Assembly (NCBI GenBank): GCA_030587605.1
Contig: JAUQYT010000096.1
Location: forward strand, 1-15,824
Reading direction: 5' to 3'
Length of the DNA: 15,824 bases
Origin: Candidatus Njordarchaeum guaymasense
Lineage (GTDB): Archaea > Asgardarchaeota > Njordarchaeia > Njordarchaeales > Njordarchaeaceae
Of this stretch, positions 1-6,403 are shown in pieces. The notes under the pieces are model-generated. The model made no database searches and was not told the origin of the DNA. It saw only the letters and a program-made list of their open reading frames with translations. How positions within the stretch are numbered: the stretch's first letter is position 1; every line of letters starts with the position of its first letter. A program made the position numbers and the translations under genes.

Positions 1-600
1 GCCCATACTCGGAACGTCGAGGACAGCTATATCAATCAGTATGTTCTCCAAGTGGACCTCCCTGCCTCTATCTAAGAGGCCGTTTTTGGTCAGAGTTGTT
101 AACGAGCCTTTTGGTGAGGGGTCACGTCTGTCGAAAGCTTGTAGGATTGCGTTTTTGATTCCGTACTCCGTGAGTGCCTCAAACTCCTCCTTTGTTGTTG
201 TAAGTGTGAGAGAGTTCCAGACAGCCCTGTCCTGAAGCCCGCTTGAACTAACGTAGTGGGCTGCTGCTATACGCGTTTTTATGTTGACCCCGTCAAAGAG
301 GAAGGGTAAGTCGTTCAGTTGCTCAGAAACGAATTCAATGTATTTTATCATTGCTTCAGGGGTCGACGCCATGATGTCCACAACGTAGGGGCTGCCCGTC
401 TTCTCACTAATCTTGTCAACACGGGAAAGGTGAACCTTGACTCTATCCTTGTCGAAGGACCCTGTCTCGTGATCATGAACCTCTTTCATGCGGGAATTGA
501 AAAGGCATGGGATTATGACAGTAGGTAATTGTCCCGGTTGCCCCCCTAATCGAATGCCATGGATCTCTACAATTCTCTGCTCAGCCTTGAATTTGAACAA
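1..600 (-). CDS. mtrH: MtrH-family methyltransferase (3' end outside window)
   Basis: MtrH transfers a methyl group between tetrahydromethanopterin and a corrinoid. In methanogens it is part of the membrane Mtr complex; stand-alone homologues elsewhere are thought to serve soluble corrinoid proteins. The visible 200 residues correspond to roughly the first two thirds of an approximately 310-aa family. They begin MFKFKAEQRIVEIHGIRLGG and continue QPGQLPTV, matching the family N-terminus (MFKF..EQ...I.G...GGQPG..PTV). Later landmarks are TPEAMIKYI (80-88), PFLFDG (99-104), the region from TRIAAAHYV at 109 to GLQDR at 121-125, AILQAFD (151-157) and LDVPSMG (194-200). The last resembles non-methanogen homologues rather than methanogen MtrH (LPLGSG). 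The start is TTG at 600, with GAGGG at 608-612 seven bases upstream; an in-frame stop lies just before, and no earlier start fits the homology. It follows the LarA-like gene by 26 nt, so the two are probably cotranscribed. Family assignment is strong; the physiological substrate is unknown. Confidence 0.88.
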   Translation of the reverse strand, partial: MFKFKAEQRIVEIHGIRLGGQPGQLPTVIIPCLFNSRMKEVHDHETGSFDKDRVKVHLSRVDKISEKTGSPYVVDIMASTPEAMIKYIEFVSEQLNDLPFLFDGVNIKTRIAAAHYVSSSGLQDRAVWNSLTLTTTKEEFEALTEYGIKNAILQAFDRRDPSPKGSLTTLTKNGLLDRGREVHLENILIDIAVLDVPSMG

Positions 601-626
601 GTGAAAACCCTCAGAACGCTACGTTG

Positions 627-1934
627 TTATGTTTCCATAATAGGTAACGTTATCGATCCTCTTGGCATCAGATATACATTAGCCTTCCTCTTCCTTCTCC
701 CAGCCTCGCTGACCGCGTCCTCCACGTTCCTCGCGTGGCTTACCCCCATTTTCTCGGCTTCCTCAGGGGAGACACCATCTGATACCACGACTATACTTTT
801 TCTTTTCTTAACAAGGGAGAACAAGTACAATACACAACTTTCACCTGGAAGTTCCCCCTCTCTAAGAAGCTTGAAGAGAAACTTCGGTCCAGGGTTGCTC
901 AGAAGCATCTCCCTAAAAACTTCACTCGATGATATCCCTTCGTCACAAGGTGAGACAAAGATTATCGTTCCCCCAAGTTTCGTTACTAGGTCTGCAGCGA
1001 AGATTGCCTTCAACCCCTTCCCGAACGTCGTTCCCTTTGGATTGGAAGACACAATAGTAACGTCAGCAAGTTCTCGAACTTCGACTCCATGAAGTTTCTT
1101 GGAGATGTTTACTCCTTCTCGGTGCGCCTTCACGAAGTCTCCCACATGTACGCTACAAATCTCGTCCTGAGAGTTGAGCACAACATTCACAATCATGTTG
1201 AGGCCAGTGATTCCAGCTGCTTCCTCTGCATCGGCTCTGATCAAGTTCCCTTCGACTTCACCGAATCTCGCATCGAATTTACCAACCAAAGCATGGTTCT
1301 TGTTTATGGTTTCTCGTGATGCTACCCCTGGCACAACAATTCCTGCTCCACCCGTAAAACCCAGCAACTCATGTGCGAAGATCGAACCCAACCCTATCTT
1401 CAAATCAGATCTTGCAACAGCTCTGTTAATGGACACAGGCACGTTCTGAGTTGTCTTACCCAGCAAAACGCAGTCGCCGTCGGCATCGTGCTCCTCAACA
1501 CTCACTCTTTCCGTCACAGTCTTCCCGATCTTGGCGATCAATTCGCTTTCAGACATTTTCGGATGCAACCCTCGACCAATAACGACATTCACTTTCTCAT
1601 TCCTGACATCAGCTCTGTTTAGCTCATCGAGGAGTATTGGGATCACCTTACCTGAAGGAGTTGGGCGCGCTTTGTCGTCCGTTATTATCGTCACTCCCTT
1701 GCATTGGGAAGCCAATTCCGTGATGCTGGGACAACTAACCGGGTTCCTTAGAGCTTTGACCAAAGCACCAATAGGGTCTCGCATAGGTTGCGGATCCTGA
1801 GGGGTGAGGGTTGAGAGAAGATGCCAGTCCCTAGGGAGAGCGAACGGCATTTCATTGTCTCCATACGGAACGCTCAGGTCACTAGTCAAGTTGTCACAAC
1901 CTTCAATGCGACTTGGAGCAGAGAACCGATTCAT
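627..1934 (-). CDS. LarA-superfamily (DUF2088) racemase-like protein lacking the cofactor lysine
   Basis: LarA enzymes are lactate and other 2-hydroxyacid racemases or epimerases that use a nickel-pincer nucleotide covalently bound to a lysine. This 435-aa protein has the family layout: a PYG motif near 23-25, the DDKARPTP loop (86-93; LarA DHTRP), GRGLHPK with H124, AHELLGFTGG with H188, and NKNH with H214. These three histidines correspond by spacing to the Ni ligands H108, H174 and H200 of Lactiplantibacillus LarA. The LarA lysine K184 (ten residues after H174) falls on G198 here (GGAGIV instead of GGRKSV). The position of LarA Q295 is K306, while the K298 position is kept (K309). It may therefore bind the cofactor differently, use another substrate, or have another role. 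The ATG start at 1934 has AGGATAAC just upstream; there is a short N-terminal extension of about 18 residues before the conserved part. First gene of a probable operon with mtrH, divergent from the AOR genes. Confidence 0.87.
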   Translation of the reverse strand: MNRFSAPSRIEGCDNLTSDLSVPYGDNEMPFALPRDWHLLSTLTPQDPQPMRDPIGALVKALRNPVSCPSITELASQCKGVTIITDDKARPTPSGKVIPILLDELNRADVRNEKVNVVIGRGLHPKMSESELIAKIGKTVTERVSVEEHDADGDCVLLGKTTQNVPVSINRAVARSDLKIGLGSIFAHELLGFTGGAGIVVPGVASRETINKNHALVGKFDARFGEVEGNLIRADAEEAAGITGLNMIVNVVLNSQDEICSVHVGDFVKAHREGVNISKKLHGVEVRELADVTIVSSNPKGTTFGKGLKAIFAADLVTKLGGTIIFVSPCDEGISSSEVFREMLLSNPGPKFLFKLLREGELPGESCVLYLFSLVKKRKSIVVVSDGVSPEEAEKMGVSHARNVEDAVSEAGRRKRKANVYLMPRGSITLPIMET

Positions 1935-2039
1935 CTGTTATCCTGATTACTTGAGAACCCCAGAAAATGGAATCATTTTCTGAGCACAATAAATTTAACG
2001 TGAGTAACACTAATATATACTATTAGAGGGTGAGGACAG
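1935..2039. promoter_or_regulatory. Divergent promoter region between the LarA-like and AOR genes
   Basis: This 105-nt gap serves both directions. A TATA-like, nearly symmetrical AAATTTAA at 1991-1998 could serve either strand. Leftward it lies about 60 nt from the LarA-like ATG. Rightward it lies about 45 nt from the AOR start, leaving about 20 nt of leader that includes the SD GAGGGTGAGG (2026-2035). A second AT-rich element, AATATATAC at 2012-2020, lies 28 nt before the AOR start and is part of a 6+6 bp inverted repeat (CTAATA 2010-2015, TATTAG 2021-2026). Which element is the real TATA box cannot be settled by eye. Confidence 0.55.
1961..1982. promoter_or_regulatory. Perfect 9+9 bp palindrome, candidate operator
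   Basis: CAGAAAATG and CATTTTCTG are exact reverse complements separated by GAAT. The 22-bp site lies between the shared AT-rich element and the LarA-like start, over the expected transcription start for the leftward promoter and just upstream of the rightward one. Its length and symmetry suit a dimeric regulator that could control both the LarA-like/mtrH operon and the AOR genes. The symmetry is directly visible; the operator role is inferred. Confidence 0.5.
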
Positions 2040-3818
2040 CTGGAAGCATCAATTCTTAGAGTAGATCTCACAAGGCAAACCTATAAAGTTGAGAAGATAG
2101 GGGACGAAGTCCTGAGAAAGTACCTTGGCGGTCGTGGACTCGGAGTAAAGATCCTTTACGATGAAATAAAGCCAAAAACAGATCCCTTGAAGCCAGAAAA
2201 CAAACTCATATTCATGACAGGACCATTAATAGGAACCTACGTACCTACAGCAGGAAGATTCCATGTAATCACAAAGTCTCCACTCACAGGTAGCATAGGA
2301 GACTCTAATTGCGGCGGAGACTGGGGACCCGAACTGAGATTCGCAGGTTATGATGGGATCATACTGGAAGGCAAAGCTCCCAAACCAGTGTATATGTGGA
2401 TCCATGATGGTGCCGTGGAGTTCAAGAGCGCAGCTAAACTGTGGGGAAAAGGTGTCTGGGACACTGAGGACATGATAAGAGAGGAGATCGGAGAGAAGAA
2501 CGCCAAGATAGCCTCCATAGGCCCCGCTGGCGAAAACCTTGTCCTAATAGCAGGAATAATCAACAGAAAGCATAGAGCAGCTGGCAGAGCCGGCGTCGGG
2601 GCCGTCATGGGTTCCAAGAACCTGAAGGCAATAGCCGTCAAAGGCAGCAAGAAAGTTCCAGTAGCCAACGAGACTAAACTCCGCGAAATTGTTAAAAAAG
2701 CGCAAGAGATGATCAAGGAAAATGGCCTGACGGGGAAGAGTCTCCCAACGCTTGGAACAATGGTGCTAGTGAACGTATCAAACGAAAATGGAATTCTCCC
2801 AACGAGAAACTTCCAGTCCGGCTACTTCCCCAAGGCGGACGACATCAGTGGGGAAACTCTGAAAGATAAGTATTTGAAGGAGAATCTCGGTTGCTGGGGT
2901 TGCCCAATCAAATGCGGAAGAGTAACAGAAGTGAAAACTGGGCCATACAAGATCGATGGCGAAGGACCTGAATACGAGTCTGGATGGGCCCTGAGCGCGG
3001 ATTGTGGCATCGACAACTTGGAAGCCGTGATCAAAGCATCTAATCTCTGTGATGACATGGGTATGGACCCGATCAGTTATGGATCCACTATAGCGTGTGC
3101 GATGGAACTGTTTGAGAAAGGCAAGATCCCTAAGACTAAGCTTGGGAAACTCGACCTTAGATGGGGTGCCGCTGACACCATAGTTGACTTAGTTGAAATG
3201 ACCGCTCACAGAAAAGGGTTCGGTGACGAAATAGCAGACGGATCAATGAGGCTCGCAAAGAAGTACGGTGCGCCTGAACTTGCTATGCAAGTCAAAGGTT
3301 TGGAGTTGCCGGCATATGATCCAAGAGGGGTTCAAGGACATGCTCTCGGTTACGCGACATCAAATAGAGGAGGCTGCCACCTAAGAGCATATATGATCGC
3401 ACCGGAGATTGCAGGCTTGCCAGAAAAGTTGGACAGATTCGCGACGACTGACAAGGCAAAATGGGTAAAAATATTCCAAGATCTCTTTGCTGTAGTCGAC
3501 TCCGCGCAGATATGCAAGTTTGCGACCTTCGCTTTGGGAGCGCCCGAGATAACTGAGTTCATAAACGCTGTGACTGGATGGAACTGGACTGCTGACGATA
3601 CCATGAAAACTGGTGAACGGATATACAACCTCGAAAGAATGTTCATCAATAGGGAGGGATTCACCGGAAAAGACGATACTCTGCCCAAGCGTTTCATAGA
3701 AACTCCAAATCCAATCCCAGTCAGGTTGCCTAAGTTGCTTTCTGACTACTACAGTGAACGTGGGTGGACGGATGGAAAGCCTACACCTGCAAAGCTCAAG
3801 GAACTCGGACTAGCCTAG
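2040..3818 (+). CDS. aor: Tungsten-type aldehyde:ferredoxin oxidoreductase, copy 1 (CTG start)
   Basis: AOR oxidises aldehydes to carboxylic acids and reduces ferredoxin, using a tungsten bis-pterin site and one [4Fe-4S] cluster in the cytoplasm. With a CTG start the protein has 592 residues. It carries GGRGLG (30-35), GRFH (72-75), the GPAGENL and GAVMGSKNLKAI blocks, C285-x2-C288-x3-C292 and C492 as cluster ligands (Pyrococcus furiosus AOR: 288, 291, 295, 494), D338-x2-G341-M-D343, and RGGCHLRAY with H447. Pterin contacts R73, N90, R179 and A180 match furiosus positions after a three-residue shift. In the second pterin motif DxxGLC the Gly is Q490. No ATG, GTG or TTG lies in frame between the upstream stop at 2031 and TTG at 2187. 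A start at 2187 would remove the conserved first 49 residues, and copy 2 has TTG-GAA-GCA where this gene has CTG-GAA-GCA. SD GAGGG is at 2026-2030. Substrate cannot be inferred from sequence alone. Confidence 0.93.
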   Translation: MEASILRVDLTRQTYKVEKIGDEVLRKYLGGRGLGVKILYDEIKPKTDPLKPENKLIFMTGPLIGTYVPTAGRFHVITKSPLTGSIGDSNCGGDWGPELRFAGYDGIILEGKAPKPVYMWIHDGAVEFKSAAKLWGKGVWDTEDMIREEIGEKNAKIASIGPAGENLVLIAGIINRKHRAAGRAGVGAVMGSKNLKAIAVKGSKKVPVANETKLREIVKKAQEMIKENGLTGKSLPTLGTMVLVNVSNENGILPTRNFQSGYFPKADDISGETLKDKYLKENLGCWGCPIKCGRVTEVKTGPYKIDGEGPEYESGWALSADCGIDNLEAVIKASNLCDDMGMDPISYGSTIACAMELFEKGKIPKTKLGKLDLRWGAADTIVDLVEMTAHRKGFGDEIADGSMRLAKKYGAPELAMQVKGLELPAYDPRGVQGHALGYATSNRGGCHLRAYMIAPEIAGLPEKLDRFATTDKAKWVKIFQDLFAVVDSAQICKFATFALGAPEITEFINAVTGWNWTADDTMKTGERIYNLERMFINREGFTGKDDTLPKRFIETPNPIPVRLPKLLSDYYSERGWTDGKPTPAKLKELGLA

Positions 3819-3834
3819 ACAAGACTTCCGCCCC

Positions 3835-3844
3835 TTCTTTTTTT
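3835..3844 (+). terminator. T-run terminator after AOR copy 1
   Basis: TTC followed by seven T residues (3838-3844) lies about 16 nt after the copy 1 stop codon. Archaeal intrinsic termination often needs only such T-tracts. The remaining gap to 4016 is about 170 nt with no other gene seen. This suggests the second AOR has its own promoter. Confidence 0.5.
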
Positions 3845-3969
3845 GACACTTCACCATGCGACTCTTTCCAAGCAGACGCGAGAATTGAGGACCGCTGAAC
3901 CCTCCTCCGCCTTTCACGCTATTTCTCGAGTTCCCGAAGACCGAATCCATCTCCACAAGCGAAACGGAC

Positions 3970-4005
3970 TTATCATAGGTCGTACGGAATATATACCGTC
4001 GGAGG
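3970..4005 (+). promoter_or_regulatory. Promoter elements and SD of AOR copy 2
   Basis: A TATA-like CTTATCATA lies at about 3969-3978. A second AT-rich element, AATATATAC (3988-3996), is identical to the one before copy 1 and stands 29 nt from the start codon (28 nt in copy 1). It is flanked by ACGG and CCGT, a short 4-bp inverted repeat. A strong SD, GGAGG, is at 4001-4005, eleven bases before the TTG start. Confidence 0.45.
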
Positions 4006-4016
4006 TTTGAAAAAGT

Positions 4017-5825
4017 TTGGAAGCATCTGTACTCAGAGTAGACCTCACGAAGAAGAGCTCCAAAGTTGAGAAGATAGGGGACCAAGTCCTGAGAAAATAC
4101 ATTGGTGGGCGTGGACTTGGAGTAAAGATCCTTTATGACGAGTTAAAGCCCAAAGTGGACCCCTTCAAGCCAGAAAACAAACTCATATTCATGACAGGAC
4201 CATTAGTAGGAACATATATTCCTACGGCTGGAAGGTTCCACGTGATTACAAAGTCTCCGCTCACAGGAGGGTTAGGTGAGTCAAACTGCGGGGGAGACTG
4301 GGGACCAGAACTCAGATTCGCTGGCTATGAAGGCATTATACTCGAAGGCAGATCCTCTGAACCTGTGTATCTATGGATCCACGATGGGGCAGTGGAGTTC
4401 AAGACTGCAGCCAGATTGTGGGGCAATGGTGTCTGGCAAACCGAGGACAGGATAAGAGAAGAACTCGGAGACAAGGACGCTAAGATAGCTTCTATAGGTC
4501 CTGCTGGCGAGAACCTTGTCTTGATTGCAGGCATCGTAAACAAGAAGCACAGAGTAGCCGCGAGAACTGGCGTCGGAGCCGTCATGGGCTCAAAGAACCT
4601 GAAGGCAATAGCAGTCAAAGGCAGTAAGAAGGTTCCTGTCGCCGATGACGCCAAGCTCCGTGAGACTGTTAAGAAAGTACAACAGGTAATCAAAGAAAAT
4701 CCTCTGACAGGGAAGAGTTATCCAACCCTCGGAACCATGGTATTATTTAACATGATCAATGAACCTGGGATTCTTCCGACGAGGAACTTCCAATCTGGGT
4801 ACTTCTCCAAGGCCGACGCTGTTAGCGGAGAAACTTTAAAAGACAAGTACGTGAAGGGGCAGACTGGTTGCTGGGGTTGCCCAATCCAGTGCGGAAGAGT
4901 CACTGAAGTCAAGACGGGACCATACAAGATTGATGGCCAAGGACCTGAATTCGAGTCTGTCTGGGCTTTGAGCGCGGACTGCGGCGTTGACAACTTGGAG
5001 GCAGTGATCAAGGCGAGCAATCTCTGTAATGACATGGGGATAGACACAATCAGCTATGGAAACACCGTAGCATGCGCCATGGAGCTATTTGAGAAAGGTA
5101 AGATCCCCAAATCTGATCTGGGGAACATTGATCTCAGGTGGGGATCTGCTGAAACAGTCGTCAACTTAGTTGAAATGACCGCTCGGAGAAAAGGATTCGG
5201 CAACCATATAGCTGATGGGTGCATGAGACTCGCCAAGAAGTATGGGGCACCTGAACTCGCCATGCACGTCAAAGGACTAGAGATACCTGCATACGAGCCA
5301 AGAGGAGTCCAAGGGCAAGCCCTCGCTTTCGCAACATCAAATAGAGGAGGGTGCCACCTTAGAGCGTACATGGCCGCAACTGAGATCATGGGCTTTGGCT
5401 TGGGGATGCCAATGAAGCTAGATAGGTTTGAGACAAAAGGTAAAGCAATAATGACAAAGATGGCTCAGGAAGCTCTTGCTGTAATCGACTCTCTCAATAT
5501 ATGCAAGTTCGCAGTATTTGCCATAGGATTCCCCGAGATGAGTGCGATGCTTAACGGTGTGACAGGGTGGAATTTGGGTCCACTAGATATGATGAAAGCT
5601 GGCGAACGGATATACAACCTTGAGAGAATGTTCATTAATAGGGAGGGGTTCGCTGGAAAAGACGATACTCTGCCCAAGCGTTTCCTTGAAACCCCAATGC
5701 CAGACGGACCTTCAAAAGGACATATTGTGAAGTTATCCGAGATGCTTCCTGATTATTATCGTCAATGTGGGTGGGAGGACGGGAAGCCCACCGCAACTAA
5801 AATCAAACAACTGGAAATTCAATGA
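4017..5825 (+). CDS. aor: Tungsten-type aldehyde:ferredoxin oxidoreductase, copy 2
   Basis: This 602-residue tandem paralogue of the preceding gene has the same AOR architecture: GGRGLG at 30-35, cluster cysteines C285, C288, C292 and about C496, the DMGID form of the first DxxGxD pterin motif, and GGCHLRAY. It is very close to copy 1 over most of its length, but differs in places that may matter. The pterin-loop AAGRAG of copy 1 is AARTG here with V180 for A180. An insertion of about four residues (GFGLGMP region) follows RAYM. The second pterin motif reads DSLNIC. The C-terminal tail is longer (PDGPSKGHIV). These differences around the active-site entrance suggest a different aldehyde preference rather than simple redundancy. 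The start is TTG with GGAGG upstream, and homology supports it from the first residue. The MoaD-like gene follows 49 nt downstream, so cofactor supply is linked to this copy. Confidence 0.94.
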   Translation: MEASVLRVDLTKKSSKVEKIGDQVLRKYIGGRGLGVKILYDELKPKVDPFKPENKLIFMTGPLVGTYIPTAGRFHVITKSPLTGGLGESNCGGDWGPELRFAGYEGIILEGRSSEPVYLWIHDGAVEFKTAARLWGNGVWQTEDRIREELGDKDAKIASIGPAGENLVLIAGIVNKKHRVAARTGVGAVMGSKNLKAIAVKGSKKVPVADDAKLRETVKKVQQVIKENPLTGKSYPTLGTMVLFNMINEPGILPTRNFQSGYFSKADAVSGETLKDKYVKGQTGCWGCPIQCGRVTEVKTGPYKIDGQGPEFESVWALSADCGVDNLEAVIKASNLCNDMGIDTISYGNTVACAMELFEKGKIPKSDLGNIDLRWGSAETVVNLVEMTARRKGFGNHIADGCMRLAKKYGAPELAMHVKGLEIPAYEPRGVQGQALAFATSNRGGCHLRAYMAATEIMGFGLGMPMKLDRFETKGKAIMTKMAQEALAVIDSLNICKFAVFAIGFPEMSAMLNGVTGWNLGPLDMMKAGERIYNLERMFINREGFAGKDDTLPKRFLETPMPDGPSKGHIVKLSEMLPDYYRQCGWEDGKPTATKIKQLEIQ

Positions 5826-5874
5826 GCAGACCGAAAACTTCATTGCCCCTCTTCTATTCCTTTTGTATCACTAG

Positions 5875-6210
5875 ATGAGCTCTCCAATTAAAAGCCAGCA
5901 GATAGGAGCCTCACAACTTTTGATAAATGTTAAAGTAAGGATTTTTGCAACGTTCCGAGACATCGTCGGGATAAAAGAAACCGCCCTTCAGTTCCCGTCA
6001 AATGTCACAGTAAGGTCATTAGTCCAAACGCTATCCAATAAGTATTCGCAGGGAAAACTGGAACGAGAAGTGTTCGATAAGAGTGGCAACGTGCAGAAGT
6101 ATGTAAAGATCTTGGTTAATGGAAGAGACATTGATTTCCTCGACGGACCATCAACCCAGCTGAAAGATGGAGATATTGTAGCCATGTTTCCACCGGTCGG
6201 TGGAGGATAA
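5875..6210 (+). CDS. moaD: MoaD/ThiS-family sulfur carrier protein
   Basis: MoaD-type proteins carry sulfur as a C-terminal thiocarboxylate for molybdopterin or tungstopterin synthesis. The 111-aa reading frame has a ubiquitin-like core beginning at INVKVRIFATFRDIVG, a central VNGRDI, LKDGDIVAMFPPVGGG, and the obligatory terminal Gly-Gly. The core fits the usual length of 80-95 residues. Two starts are possible. ATG at 5875 has no visible SD and adds a 15-residue non-conserved lead. TTG at 5920 gives a typical N-terminus and is preceded by AGGAG at 5904-5908, eleven bases away as in AOR copy 2. I list the longer form but think TTG 5920 quite possible. MoaD-like genes often sit beside AOR genes, so a role in their tungsten-pterin cofactor is the simplest reading. 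No clear terminator follows. Confidence 0.9.
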   Translation: MSSPIKSQQIGASQLLINVKVRIFATFRDIVGIKETALQFPSNVTVRSLVQTLSNKYSQGKLEREVFDKSGNVQKYVKILVNGRDIDFLDGPSTQLKDGDIVAMFPPVGGG

Positions 6211-6272
6211 TCCATTTAACCGAGTCAACCAGATCACCAGAATTGAGTTATGTTACTATAGAAGCGAAGGCT

Positions 6273-6297
6273 TGAACGTCAGACACAGGGACGTTCA
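6273..6297. repeat. 8+8 bp inverted repeat upstream of the Fe-S operon
   Basis: TGAACGTC (6273-6280) and GACGTTCA (6290-6297) are perfect reverse complements with a 9-nt spacer. The site is 62 nt after the MoaD-like gene and about 45 nt before the TATA-like element of the next operon. No T-run follows, so it looks more like a protein-binding site than an intrinsic terminator. Confidence 0.45.
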
Positions 6298-6299
6298 TT

Positions 6300-6340
6300 G
6301 AGAATGTCTGTAATCGCCCAAGTTGAGCATGAGAATGTCT
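6300..6340 (+). repeat. Direct repeat GAGAATGTCT, two copies
   Basis: The 10-mer GAGAATGTCT occurs at 6300-6309 and again at 6331-6340. The copies are 31 bp apart start to start, close to three helical turns, and the second abuts the TATA-like element of the Fe-S operon. This spacing would place two protein copies on the same face of the DNA. Confidence 0.45.
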
Positions 6341-6374
6341 AAATACTTATACACTCACTACGTAATGACGTAGT
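6341..6374 (+). promoter_or_regulatory. Promoter of the Fe-S operon with palindrome at the start site
   Basis: AAATACTTATA at 6341-6351 is TATA-like. Its expected transcription start falls near 6370-6377. A perfect 7+7 bp palindrome, ACTACGT-AATG-ACGTAGT (6357-6374), covers the stretch between the TATA element and that start, the usual position of an archaeal repressor site. The coding sequence begins at 6404, preceded by AGGGGACGTG near 6384-6393. Confidence 0.5.
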
Positions 6375-6403
6375 CGCTGTGCCAGGGGACGTGTTATAGC
6401 TCA

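Noticed and set aside
559..1092. A 177-codon plus-strand open frame
   Set aside because: It is antisense to the LarA-like gene and the mtrH start, has no recognisable motif, and the opposite-strand frames show clear family motifs.
2030..2054. GTG at 2030 as the AOR copy 1 start
   Set aside because: It is in a different frame and hits a stop within nine codons.
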